NCBI RefSeq assembly: GCF_001187505.1
Contig: NZ_CP012150.1
Coordinates: forward strand, 3,038,001-3,102,000
Direction of reading: 5' to 3'
From: Mycolicibacterium goodii
GTDB taxonomy: Bacteria > Actinomycetota > Actinomycetes > Mycobacteriales > Mycobacteriaceae
DNA length: 64,000 nt
The stretch's first letter is position 1, and each line of letters starts with the position of its first letter. Below, one piece after another: positions 37,157 through 46,431 of this stretch. A program made the translations under genes and the position numbers. The notes under the pieces were generated by a model. The model saw only the letters and a list, made by a program, of their open reading frames with translations. It had not been told where the DNA came from and ran no database searches.

Positions 37157-38082
37157 CCGACACCGGTGATGTCGCCGGGCCCCGCCGGCTGGAGGTCGCC
37201 GCACCCGCGGTGCAACTGGGGGCCCTGGTCTGGGGTCCCGACGACGGTCCGGTCGCGTTGTGCCTGCACGGGTTTCCCGACACCGCGCACGGCTGGCGCC
37301 ACGTCGCCCCGAGGCTGGCCGCGGCGGGCTGGAAGGTGGTGGCGCCGTTTATGCGTGGCTACGCGCCGTCGTCGCTGCCCACCGACGGCAGCTACCACGT
37401 CGGCGCCCTGATGGACGACGCGCTGCGGGTTCTCGACGCGGCCGGGCGCACCGGCCGGGATGTGCTCATCGGGCACGACTGGGGCGCGATCGCCGGGGCG
37501 GGCCTGGCGGCGTTGCCGGACAACCCGTTCCACAAGAGCGTGCTCATGTCCGTGCCGCCGTTGGCCTCGTTCCGGCCGCTGGGCCGCGTGGCCGACGGCG
37601 CTCGGCTGGCCGCGCAGCTACCGCGTCAGCTGTTGCGCAGCTGGTACATCCTTTTCTTCCAATTGCCTTTCCTGCCAGAACGATCCGCATCGTGGGTGGT
37701 GCCGCGGCTGTGGCGGCTGTGGTCACCCGGGTTAGACGCCGCCGAGGACATCAGCCACGTCGACGCCGCGATCGGGGCCCCGCACCGGTGGCGCGCGGCC
37801 CTCGGTTACTACCGGGCCATGGTTCGCCAGACCCGGCCGCCGGCTCCCTACGCGCCGCTGCACCGGCACTGGCTGTCCCCGCCGCGGGTGCCCGTGCTGT
37901 ATCTGCACGGCGCCGACGACGGCTGCGCCGCACCCGGTTACGCGCACTGGGTGGCCAATGTACTCCCGGACGGCAGCCGGATCGGCATCGTCGAGCGCGC
38001 GGGGCACTTCCTGCAACTCGAACAGCCCGACGACATCGCGAACCGGATCGTCGACTTCATCGGCCCCGCCGGGGGAGAGTGA
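37153..38082 (+). CDS. Epoxide hydrolase-type alpha/beta hydrolase
   Basis: The 309-residue protein has the epoxide hydrolase signatures HGFP (39-42, oxyanion) and GHDWGA with aspartate nucleophile D109. It also has a cap region (about 140-220), HGADDG acid segment and catalytic histidine in RAGHFLQ. These enzymes open epoxides to diols. The gene is coupled to the Mce-associated gene upstream and the acyltransferase gene downstream by GTGA overlaps, which suggests the four act together at the membrane, perhaps on imported lipids. The start is fixed by the overlap. Confidence 0.92.
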   Translation: MTDTGDVAGPRRLEVAAPAVQLGALVWGPDDGPVALCLHGFPDTAHGWRHVAPRLAAAGWKVVAPFMRGYAPSSLPTDGSYHVGALMDDALRVLDAAGRTGRDVLIGHDWGAIAGAGLAALPDNPFHKSVLMSVPPLASFRPLGRVADGARLAAQLPRQLLRSWYILFFQLPFLPERSASWVVPRLWRLWSPGLDAAEDISHVDAAIGAPHRWRAALGYYRAMVRQTRPPAPYAPLHRHWLSPPRVPVLYLHGADDGCAAPGYAHWVANVLPDGSRIGIVERAGHFLQLEQPDDIANRIVDFIGPAGGE

Positions 38083-39362
38083 CGCGCGTGCGCCGGTTGG
38101 CTGCCGTGGACGCCCAGACCTGGTGGATGTCGGCGAAACTCCCCAACGACCAGTTCCTGTTGTACGGATTCGACGGCGACGCAGGGGATCTCGGCGCGGC
38201 GCTCGACGAGGTGCGGGCCCGCGCCGAACGCTGCCCGGATCTGGCGCTGCGGGTCGAGGACGACTGCAGGCTCGTCTATCCGGCGTGGGCGCCGCGGCCG
38301 GTCACCGACGATCAGTTCGTCGTGCACGATCTCGGCGGTCCGACGTGGAACGAATGCCTCGACGCGGTGAGTGCGCTGGCGGCCGACCAGCTCGACACGA
38401 CGACCGCCACGTGGCGGCTGCACGTCTATCCGCACGTGCACGACGTGCCGCGCGGTGCCGGGACCGGCGTGGTCGCCGTGCTGCAGATCGCGCATGCGCT
38501 GGCCGACGGGATCCGCTCCTCGGCGTTGGCCGCCTGGCTGTTCGGACGTGGGTCGCCGATCGACCCGATTCCGTCCACCCGGTTTCCGACGGCGGCGTTG
38601 CCCCTCCGGGCGGTGCAGGCCGCGCGTGCGCACCGGCGACTGGTCGCCGACGAGGCGTCGGGTGCGGTGCCGTTGCAGGCACCCGCGCGCCCGGTGCTCG
38701 CCAGCAACTCCGCACCGGCGGGGGCGCGCTGGGTGCGCACCATCGTGCGGGACCGCACCGAAATCCCCGGCCCGACGGTCACCGTCGGCGTGCTGAGCGC
38801 GATCTCGACCGCGCTGAGCGTCCACCTGCGCATGTGCGGCGAGGACCCGAGCGCTCTCGGTGCCGAGGTGCCGATGGCGAAAGCCGGTCCGCGCCTGGCC
38901 CGCAACCACTTCGGGAACGTCGGCATCGGCCTGTATCCGGATCTCGGTGTCGACGAGCGCATCGCCCGCATCGTCGACGACTTCGCGCAGCGTCGGGTCC
39001 GTGCGGCGCACCCGGGGCTGGTCACGGCAGGCCGGGCGTTCGCCGCGACACCGGCCCCGCTGCTGCGTTGGGGCGTCGCGCAATTCGACCCGACCTTGCG
39101 CTCGCCGGTGGCGACCGGCAACACCGTGGTCTCCAGCGTCAACCGCGGCGAGGCGGATCTGCGTCTCGGTGCGGCGCCCGTCGTGGTGACGGCCGGCTAT
39201 CCGGCGCTCTCGCCCATGATGGGGCTGACGCACGGTGTGCACGGCATCGGCGACACGGTGGCGGTCAGTGTGCACACCGCGGAATCGGCGATCGGCGGCG
39301 AGGACGCCCTCGACGCCTACGTCGAGCGGTTGGGCTCCGGTATCGCCGCGCTGGGCGGTTGA
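38079..39362 (+). CDS. WS/DGAT-like acyltransferase with altered HHxxxDG motif
   Basis: At 427 residues this is shorter than the dormancy-region WS/DGAT. The catalytic motif reads AHALADG (H139, D143, G144), so the second, catalytic histidine is kept while the first is alanine. The C-terminal DUF1298-like half keeps PMAKAGPRLARNHFGN and a late SVNRGEADL segment. It likely belongs to the wax ester synthase-like acyl-CoA acyltransferase group. The GTG overlaps the epoxide hydrolase stop. Its last 46 bp overlap the end of the convergent tetR gene. Whether the enzyme makes storage lipid or another ester is open. Confidence 0.85.
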   Translation: MTRVRRLAAVDAQTWWMSAKLPNDQFLLYGFDGDAGDLGAALDEVRARAERCPDLALRVEDDCRLVYPAWAPRPVTDDQFVVHDLGGPTWNECLDAVSALAADQLDTTTATWRLHVYPHVHDVPRGAGTGVVAVLQIAHALADGIRSSALAAWLFGRGSPIDPIPSTRFPTAALPLRAVQAARAHRRLVADEASGAVPLQAPARPVLASNSAPAGARWVRTIVRDRTEIPGPTVTVGVLSAISTALSVHLRMCGEDPSALGAEVPMAKAGPRLARNHFGNVGIGLYPDLGVDERIARIVDDFAQRRVRAAHPGLVTAGRAFAATPAPLLRWGVAQFDPTLRSPVATGNTVVSSVNRGEADLRLGAAPVVVTAGYPALSPMMGLTHGVHGIGDTVAVSVHTAESAIGGEDALDAYVERLGSGIAALGG

Positions 39363-39961
39363 CTCCGTCGCAGTGCAGCGATACCGGAGTCCAGCGCCGC
39401 CTCCAGATAGGTGAGGTCGCCGGTCACCAGCATGACGTTCACGCCGCCCTGGATGCCGGCCAGCAGCGCGGCGGCCACCCGCTCGGCCTCCAGATCGGCG
39501 GCGATCTCGGCCCGGCCCTGCATGTTCCGGATACCCGCGGTGATCTCGCCGTGCCACTGGTGCAGGAGGGCTTTCGAGACGGCCTGCGCGCCGGGGGTGC
39601 TGCGGCCCAGCTCCGACATCAACGTGCTGAGCGGGCAGTTCTGGCCCTGGCGCCGGTACCGGTCGACGACGGCGTCGCGCCAACGTTGCCACGCCGGCCA
39701 CGACGTCAGGTCACCGAGATGAGGCTGCTGGTCGTCGAGAACGAGCGCTGCCTCGTGCTCGGCCACCGCGAGCAGCAGCTGATCCTTGCCGTCGGGGAAG
39801 TAGTGGAACAGTTGGCTCTTGGACGTCCCGGTGCGGGCGCGGATGTCGTCGAGCGTGGTCTGCGCGACGCCGCGGCTGCGGATCTCGGCCGCGGCCCCCT
39901 CGATGATGCGCCGCCTGGTCGCCGCACCCTTGGAAGTGAGCTTTTGGACTTGCTGGTCCAT
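39317..39961 (-). CDS. TetR-family regulator
   Basis: The 214-residue protein has the TetR helix-turn-helix at about 14-60 (TLDDIRARTGTSKSQLFHYF) and an all-helical ligand domain. The ATG at MDQQVQKLTSKG is 24 bp from the divergent SDR gene's ATG, so it very likely controls that gene and itself through the short shared region. The upstream frame extension overlaps the SDR gene. TetR regulators of this type respond to small ligands; the ligand is unknown. Confidence 0.92.
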   Translation of the reverse strand: MDQQVQKLTSKGAATRRRIIEGAAAEIRSRGVAQTTLDDIRARTGTSKSQLFHYFPDGKDQLLLAVAEHEAALVLDDQQPHLGDLTSWPAWQRWRDAVVDRYRRQGQNCPLSTLMSELGRSTPGAQAVSKALLHQWHGEITAGIRNMQGRAEIAADLEAERVAAALLAGIQGGVNVMLVTGDLTYLEAALDSGIAALRRSQPPSAAIPEPNRST

Positions 39962-39985
39962 TTTTCGCACAGTACACCTGGACTC

Positions 39986-40750
39986 ATGAATACGGACAGC
40001 ACACGGCTTCAAGGCCGTACCGCCCTGGTCACCGGGTCAACCGGCGGCCTCGGCGTCGCCATCGCATCGGCGCTCGCGGCACAGGGCGCACACGTCGTCA
40101 TCACCGGCCGGGACACATCGCGTGGCGATGACGTCGTCGCCGACATCCGCGGCGCGGGAGGGCGGGTCGACTTCGTCGCGGCCGACCTCGCCTCCGGCGA
40201 GGACGAGGTGCGCCTGCTCGCCCAGCGGGCGGTCGAAGCGGTAGGCGGACACATCGACATCCTGGTCAACAACGCAGGCGTGTGGGGTCTGCCCGAGCCG
40301 ACCGCCGACGTCTCCGAGTCGGACCTGCTCGCGTCGTACCGAACCAACGTCATCGCACCGTTCCTGCTCACCGGTGTGTTGGCGCCCGCGATGGCCGAAC
40401 GCGGCCACGGCGCCGTGGTCAACGTCGGCTCGATCACCGGCCTCGTCGGTGGTGACAGGGCCGCGCTGTACTCGTCGACCAAGGCCGCCGTGCACTCGCT
40501 CACCAAATCCTGGGCCGTCGAGTACGGCCCGCAGGGTGTGCGGGTGAACGCGGTGGCGCCCGGCCCCATCGCGACCGAGCGTGTGCTGCAGGCCGCCGAC
40601 CATGTGTCAGGGGCGCTCGCCCGGGTGCCGTCGCGGCGGATGAGCACGCCCGAGGAGGTCGCCGCGGCGGTGGTGTTCCTGGCCGGTGACGATGCCGCGA
40701 ACATTCACGGCGTTATCCTCAGCGTGGACGGGGGCTGGGCGGCGGCGTGA
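39986..40750 (+). CDS. Short-chain dehydrogenase/reductase under divergent TetR
   Basis: This 254-residue classical SDR has TGSTGGLG near residue 16, NNAG, catalytic YSSTK and the C-terminal GVILSVDGGW typical of FabG-like enzymes. The arginine after strand 2 (TGRD) suggests NADP(H). The ATG lies 24 bp from the tetR start. It is followed 22 bp later by a DoxX gene on the same strand, which may be co-transcribed. Substrate unknown. Confidence 0.92.
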   Translation: MNTDSTRLQGRTALVTGSTGGLGVAIASALAAQGAHVVITGRDTSRGDDVVADIRGAGGRVDFVAADLASGEDEVRLLAQRAVEAVGGHIDILVNNAGVWGLPEPTADVSESDLLASYRTNVIAPFLLTGVLAPAMAERGHGAVVNVGSITGLVGGDRAALYSSTKAAVHSLTKSWAVEYGPQGVRVNAVAPGPIATERVLQAADHVSGALARVPSRRMSTPEEVAAAVVFLAGDDAANIHGVILSVDGGWAAA

Positions 40751-40772
40751 CAGATGGCCTAGATTTTGTCAC

Positions 40773-41297
40773 ATGGCGGAAAGTGCGTTCGACACTGCGA
40801 TCCTGATCCTGCGCGTGGTTCTGGGTCTGACCATGGCGGCCCACGGCTACAACAAGTTCTTCGGCGGAGGTCGCATCCCCGGCACCGCGGGCTGGTTCGA
40901 CAGCATCGGCATGAAGCCAGGCCTGTTCCACGCCAGGGTGGCGGCAGGCACCGAGCTCGCCGCGGGAATCGGCCTGGCGGTCGGTCTGCTCACGCCGGTA
41001 CCCGCGGCAGGCTTCGTCGCGCTGATGCTGGTCGCGGCCTGGACCGTGCACCGGGCGAACGGGTTCTTCATCGTCAAGTCGGGCTGGGAGTACAACCTCA
41101 TCCTCGCGACCGCGGCGATCGCGGTCGCCGGCACCGGGGCGGGCCGCTACAGCCTGGACCACCTGCTGTTCTCCGCTACCGGTTTGCAGGAGTACCTGTA
41201 CGGATGGTGGGGCCTGGCGATCGCCGTCGTGCTCGGCCTCGCCGGTGGTATCGGCCAGTTGGCGATCTTCTTCCGGCCGCCTGCCAAGACCGGCTGA
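40773..41297 (+). CDS. DoxX-family membrane protein
   Basis: The 174-residue protein has four predicted membrane helices (about 7-24, 55-75, 80-97, 130-165) in the DoxX arrangement, with the family segment LRVVLGLTMAAHGYNKFFGG. DoxX proteins in mycobacteria associate with thiol and oxidative-stress defence (the SodA-SseA-DoxX complex); this member's partner is unknown. The ATG begins the family N-terminus. A KstR-type palindrome lies 8 bp after its stop, separating it from the DUF3556 gene. Confidence 0.9.
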   Translation: MAESAFDTAILILRVVLGLTMAAHGYNKFFGGGRIPGTAGWFDSIGMKPGLFHARVAAGTELAAGIGLAVGLLTPVPAAGFVALMLVAAWTVHRANGFFIVKSGWEYNLILATAAIAVAGTGAGRYSLDHLLFSATGLQEYLYGWWGLAIAVVLGLAGGIGQLAIFFRPPAKTG

Positions 41298-41305
41298 CAC
41301 GCGAC

Positions 41306-41319
41306 TAGAACAGGTTCTA
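41306..41319. promoter_or_regulatory. Perfect KstR-type operator before DUF3556 gene
   Basis: TAGAACAGGTTCTA is an ideal KstR palindrome: TAGAAC and GTTCTA arms around AG, with every fixed position present. It ends 10 bp before the DUF3556 ATG, in a 32-bp gap after the DoxX gene, so any promoter must overlap the site or the end of doxX. Confidence 0.85.
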
Positions 41320-41329
41320 ATCTGCCCGC

Positions 41330-43084
41330 ATGGGCTTTCTCAGGCAGACCACTCCTCAGGTCGACTTCGAGGAGTGGAGCAGGGGCACCCGCGCCGAGCG
41401 GATCCGACCGATGGCCCGGCACTGGGCCGAGGTCGGCTTCGGCACCCCGGTCGCGCTGCACCTGTTCTACGTGCTGAAGATCGGCCTGTACATCCTCGGC
41501 GCGTGGCTCGTGGTGCTGAGCACGCGCGGCATCGACGGTTTCACCGCGGTCGCCGACTGGTGGACCGAGCCGATCGTCTTCGAGAAGGTCGTGCTCTACA
41601 CCATGCTGTACGAGGTCGTGGGGCTCGGCTGCGGCTTCGGCCCGCTCAACAACCGCTTCTTCCCGCCGATGGGGTCGATCCTGTACTGGTTGCGGCCCAA
41701 GACCATTCGCCTGCCGCCGTGGCCCGAGAAGATCCCGCTCACCAGGGGCGACACCCGCACGGTGTTCGACGCGGCCGCCTACGGCGCACTGCTCGTGGTG
41801 CTGCTGGTCGCGATCTTCTCCGACGGCACCGGTCCGATGCCCGCGCTCGGCACCGAGATCGGGGTGCTGCCGATGTGGCAGATCGCCGCGGTGCTGGGGC
41901 TGCTCGCGGTGCTCGGCCTGCGCGACAAGGTCATCTTCCTGGCCGCGCGCGGCGAGGTGTACGCGTCGTTCACCGTCGCGTTCCTGTTCGCCGGCCACGG
42001 CGTCGACACCATCCTGGCCGCCAAGCTGGTGTGCCTGGTGATCTGGCTCGGTGCGGCCACCTCCAAACTCAACAAGCACTTCCCGTTCGTCATCTCGACG
42101 ATGATGAGCAACAACCCGGTGCTGCGACCCCGGTTCATCAAACGCAAGTTCTTCGAGCACTTCCCGGACGATCTGCGGCCCGGTCGGCCGTCGCGCTGGC
42201 TCGCCCACCTCAGCACCGCGATCGAGATGCTGGTTCCGCTGGTGCTGTTCTTCTCACCCGGCGGGTGGCCGACGGCGATCGCGGCGACCGTGATGATCTG
42301 CTTCCACCTGGGCATCCTCAGCGCCATCCCAATGGGGGTGCCGCTGGAGTGGAACGTCTTCATGATCTTCTGTGTCACAACGTTGTTCGTCGGTCACGCC
42401 GACGTCGGCATCACCGACCTGAGCACCCCGCTGCCGCTGCTGCTGTTGGCGGTGCTGGTCACCACGGTGACCCTGGGCAACCTGTACCCGCGCAAGGTCT
42501 CGTTCCTGCCCGGCATGCGCTACTACGCGGGCAACTGGGACACCTCGCTGTGGTGCATCAAACCATCGGCCGCGGAGAAGATCGAGAAGAACATCGTCGC
42601 GATCGCGAGCATGCCCGCCGCGCAGATGGAGCGGTACTACGGCAGCCCGGAAACCGCCCAGATGTACCTGTACATGGGATATGCGTTCCGCGGGTTCAAC
42701 TCTCACGGCCGCGCTTTGTTCACGCTCGCGCACCGCGCGATGGCGGGCCACAGCGAGGACGACTACGTGCTGACCGACGGCGAGCGCATCGTCTCGACCG
42801 CGATCGGTTGGAACTTCGGCGACGGGCACATGAGCAACGAACAACTCGTCGCGGCGCTGCAGAAGCGGTGCCGTTTCGAACCGGGTGAGGTGCGCATCGT
42901 GATGCTCGACGCGCAACCGATCCAGCGCCAGACCCAGGACTACCGCCTGGTCGACGCGGCCACCGGCGAGTTCGAGCGCGGATACGTCAAGGTCGCCGAC
43001 ATGGTGACCCGGCAGCCGTGGGACGACGACGTGCCGGTGCACGGCATCAAAACCGTCTCCGGCAGACGACGTGAAATCGCCTGA
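41330..43084 (+). CDS. DUF3556 polytopic membrane protein, probable KstR target
   Basis: The 584-residue protein starts with a soluble segment (MGFLRQTTPQVDFEEW) and has about nine to ten membrane helices between residues 40 and 390. A cytoplasmic C-terminal domain of about 170 residues follows (from ARY/YAGNWDTSLWC to the end). The DUF3556 family is actinobacterial and of unknown function. The perfect KstR-type site upstream links it to sterol uptake or catabolism. The 126-residue gene overlapping its 3' end is probably co-translated. Confidence 0.9.
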   Translation: MGFLRQTTPQVDFEEWSRGTRAERIRPMARHWAEVGFGTPVALHLFYVLKIGLYILGAWLVVLSTRGIDGFTAVADWWTEPIVFEKVVLYTMLYEVVGLGCGFGPLNNRFFPPMGSILYWLRPKTIRLPPWPEKIPLTRGDTRTVFDAAAYGALLVVLLVAIFSDGTGPMPALGTEIGVLPMWQIAAVLGLLAVLGLRDKVIFLAARGEVYASFTVAFLFAGHGVDTILAAKLVCLVIWLGAATSKLNKHFPFVISTMMSNNPVLRPRFIKRKFFEHFPDDLRPGRPSRWLAHLSTAIEMLVPLVLFFSPGGWPTAIAATVMICFHLGILSAIPMGVPLEWNVFMIFCVTTLFVGHADVGITDLSTPLPLLLLAVLVTTVTLGNLYPRKVSFLPGMRYYAGNWDTSLWCIKPSAAEKIEKNIVAIASMPAAQMERYYGSPETAQMYLYMGYAFRGFNSHGRALFTLAHRAMAGHSEDDYVLTDGERIVSTAIGWNFGDGHMSNEQLVAALQKRCRFEPGEVRIVMLDAQPIQRQTQDYRLVDAATGEFERGYVKVADMVTRQPWDDDVPVHGIKTVSGRRREIA

Positions 43085-43451
43085 GCCGGTTGCGGTATGG
43101 GTCGACGAGTCCGGGCGGATCATGAGCGAGCTGGGCAGCGTCGACACGGCCTGTCACGTCACCGTGCGGGCCGGCCACTGCCCGCAGCGGGCCAAGTGCG
43201 TGCTGGTGTACCGCGCGCCCGGTCCACGCCTGCTCTACGGCGAGTTGATGTCCGAGCTCGACGACGAGGCCGGTGTGTACCTGGAGACCCACGCCAAACA
43301 GCTTGCCGCCGACCTCATCTCGGTGACCGTCGACCACGTCGGCGCGAACGGGCCGCCCGGCAGCTGGCGCTACCGGCTGCTGCCGATGCGGTGGAAGACC
43401 GTCGACGGGTGGCGGGATACCGACACGCGGCTCGCGGTCTGGCCGGATTGA
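43071..43451 (+). CDS. Conserved-type hypothetical protein (126 aa), coupled to DUF3556
   Basis: The GTG start lies 14 bp inside the DUF3556 gene. The 126-residue soluble product has a three-strand start (PVAVWVDESGRIMSEL), two cysteines (HVTVRAGHCPQRAKCVL) and the closing segment RYRLLPMRWKTVDGWRD. No signal peptide or membrane segment is visible. I do not recognise the family. Context makes it a likely member of the same KstR-type operon. It ends 10 bp before the convergent GntR gene. Confidence 0.75.
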   Translation: MKSPEPVAVWVDESGRIMSELGSVDTACHVTVRAGHCPQRAKCVLVYRAPGPRLLYGELMSELDDEAGVYLETHAKQLAADLISVTVDHVGANGPPGSWRYRLLPMRWKTVDGWRDTDTRLAVWPD

Positions 43452-43461
43452 TCCGCCGGCG

Positions 43462-44253
43462 CTAACCCATCACGTCCCGCACCTTCACCGATTCCAGACC
43501 CTGCAACATGAGGGTCCGGGCGGTGTCGAGGTGCGTGCGCCAGTGCGCCTCGGCGGCATCGCCGTCGCCGGAACGCATGATCTGCATGAGCTTGCGGTAG
43601 GACCGCTTGAGCTTGTCGTACTCGGCCTTCGAGACGGGCCGGTGCTCACGGAACAGGAACTGGTGGTGGCGCACGGTGATCTCGTGCAGCATGCCCGCGA
43701 TGATGCCGAGCGTGGCGTTGCCGGACAGTTCCACGACGCGGCGGTGGAAGTCGCCCGTGGTCTCGGCCAGACGGTCGGACTGCCAGTCACCGGGGATGTG
43801 CTCTTCGAGCATGCGGTCGAGTTCGGCGAACTGTTCCTCGGTGCCGTTCTCGGCGAGCAGGCGCGCGGCCATCGGCTCGATCGCCGAGCGGGCGACCAGC
43901 AGGTCGGCGATGTCGGCCCCGGACAGCTCGAGCAGCAGACCCACGGGACGCGCGACGATCTCCGGTCCGGGCACCCGCACCCGGGCCCCGGTGCGGGACC
44001 CGCGACGCACCTCGACCAGGCGCTCGGACTCCAGCACCCGCACGGCCTCGCGCAGCGTCGGCCGGCTCACACCGAAGTGGCTCATCAGCTCGGCCTCGTT
44101 GGGCAGGAAATCGCCGTCCTTGAGCTGACCCTCGACCACCATGCGGCGTAGAGTTCCCGCGACGAGCTCGGCGGTCTTGGGTGACCGGACGGCGGCCCGA
44201 GGCGTCATCGCGTCGGGCCCGATCATCGGCGCCAGCGGTGTGGATCCAGCCAC
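43462..44253 (-). CDS. FadR/GntR-family regulator
   Basis: The 263-residue protein has an N-terminal winged helix-turn-helix (about 30-90, with NEAELMSHFGVSRPTLREAVRVLE) and a helical FCD effector domain, whose metal-site residues include E/H in the TGDFHRRVVELSGN and RHHQFLF segments. The GTG has GGGAG 7 bp upstream; a longer frame crosses the promoter region. It is divergent from the thiolase operon and is its likely regulator, presumably sensing an acyl-CoA or organic acid. A strong inverted repeat in the shared intergenic region is the candidate operator. Confidence 0.93.
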   Translation of the reverse strand: MAGSTPLAPMIGPDAMTPRAAVRSPKTAELVAGTLRRMVVEGQLKDGDFLPNEAELMSHFGVSRPTLREAVRVLESERLVEVRRGSRTGARVRVPGPEIVARPVGLLLELSGADIADLLVARSAIEPMAARLLAENGTEEQFAELDRMLEEHIPGDWQSDRLAETTGDFHRRVVELSGNATLGIIAGMLHEITVRHHQFLFREHRPVSKAEYDKLKRSYRKLMQIMRSGDGDAAEAHWRTHLDTARTLMLQGLESVKVRDVMG

Positions 44254-44356
44254 AACTAACTCCCTGCACTCGACGTGGCCGGACAGGCCGGCTGCACAGC
44301 TATACAACTCAGTAAACCATCTATCGGCGTGGCCGGACCCGCGCCGAACTCGACCA

Positions 44357-44387
44357 ACCAGTAGGTTGACCTAGTAAACCTACTGGT
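44357..44387. promoter_or_regulatory. Candidate GntR operator between gntR and thiolase operon
   Basis: ACCAGTAGGTT (44357-44367) and AACCTACTGGT (44377-44387) are perfect 11-bp inverted repeats with a 9-bp spacer. A second, smaller palindrome, TAGGT-TG-ACCTA (44362-44373), is nested on the left arm. The site lies 82 bp before the thiolase ATG and 104 bp before the gntR start. It has the size and symmetry expected of a dimeric repressor site. Confidence 0.75.
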
Positions 44388-44468
44388 CTAGTTTCGACCA
44401 CAGCGCCCATTCCGGGCCCATTCGGGGGCCCATTCGGGTCACAGCTACCCAACTTCGAAGGAGCAGTC

Positions 44469-45622
<1,154 letters not shown>

Positions 45623-45626
<4 letters not shown>

Positions 45627-46426
45627 CCGAGGCCGCGCCGGGCGCCCTCGTCGAGCGCAAGGGTGCGAACGGGGATGTTCTGCTCATCACCATCAACCGG
45701 CCCGAGGCGCGCAACGCGGTCAACTCGGCGGTCAGCCAGGCCGTCGGCGATGCGCTGGCCGAGGCGCAGAACGATCCGCAGGTGCGTGCGGTGGTGCTCA
45801 CCGGTGCGGGCGACAAGTCGTTCTGCGCCGGTGCGGACCTCAAGGCGATCTCGCGGGGGGAGAACCTCTTTCACCCCCAGCATCCGGAGTACGGCTTCGC
45901 CGGCTACGTCAGCCATTTCATCGACAAGCCGACCATCGCCGCGGTGAACGGCAGCGCGCTCGGCGGCGGCACCGAACTGGCGCTGGCCAGTGACCTCGTC
46001 GTCGCCGAGGAGCGTGCGCTGTTCGGCCTGCCCGAGGTCAAGCGGGGCCTGATCGCCGGCGCCGGTGGCGTGTTCCGCATCGTTGAACAGCTGCCGCGCA
46101 AGGTGGCGCTGGAGTTGCTGTACACCGGTGAACCCATCAGTGCCGCAGACGCTTTGAAGTGGGGCCTGATCAACCAGGTGGTGCCCGACGGGACCGTCGT
46201 CGATGCCGCGCTCAAGCTGGCCGAGCGGATCACCTGCAACGCGCCGCTGGCCGTGCAGGCCTCCAAGCGGGTGGCCTACGGCGCCGAGGACGCCGCGGTG
46301 CCCGCCGAGCAGCCGTCCTGGAAGCGCACCAACCGCGAGTTCGTCACGCTGCTGAAAACCGAAGACGCCCAAGAGGGTCCGCTGGCATTCGCACAGAAGC
46401 GCCAGCCCGTTTGGAAGGCCAAGTAA
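45623..46426 (+). CDS. Enoyl-CoA hydratase/crotonase family protein
   Basis: The 267-residue crotonase-fold protein has the oxyanion-hole segment CAGADLKAI, a second oxyanion region GSALGGGTELAL and the conserved glutamate in GLPEVKRGL. It hydrates 2-enoyl-CoA or acts on a related thioester. The GTG overlaps the thiolase stop (GTGA), fixing the start. The acyl-CoA dehydrogenase gene begins 5 bp after its stop. Together the three enzymes cover most of one beta-oxidation turn; a 3-hydroxyacyl-CoA dehydrogenase is missing here. Confidence 0.94.
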
Positions 46427-46431
46427 GCCAA

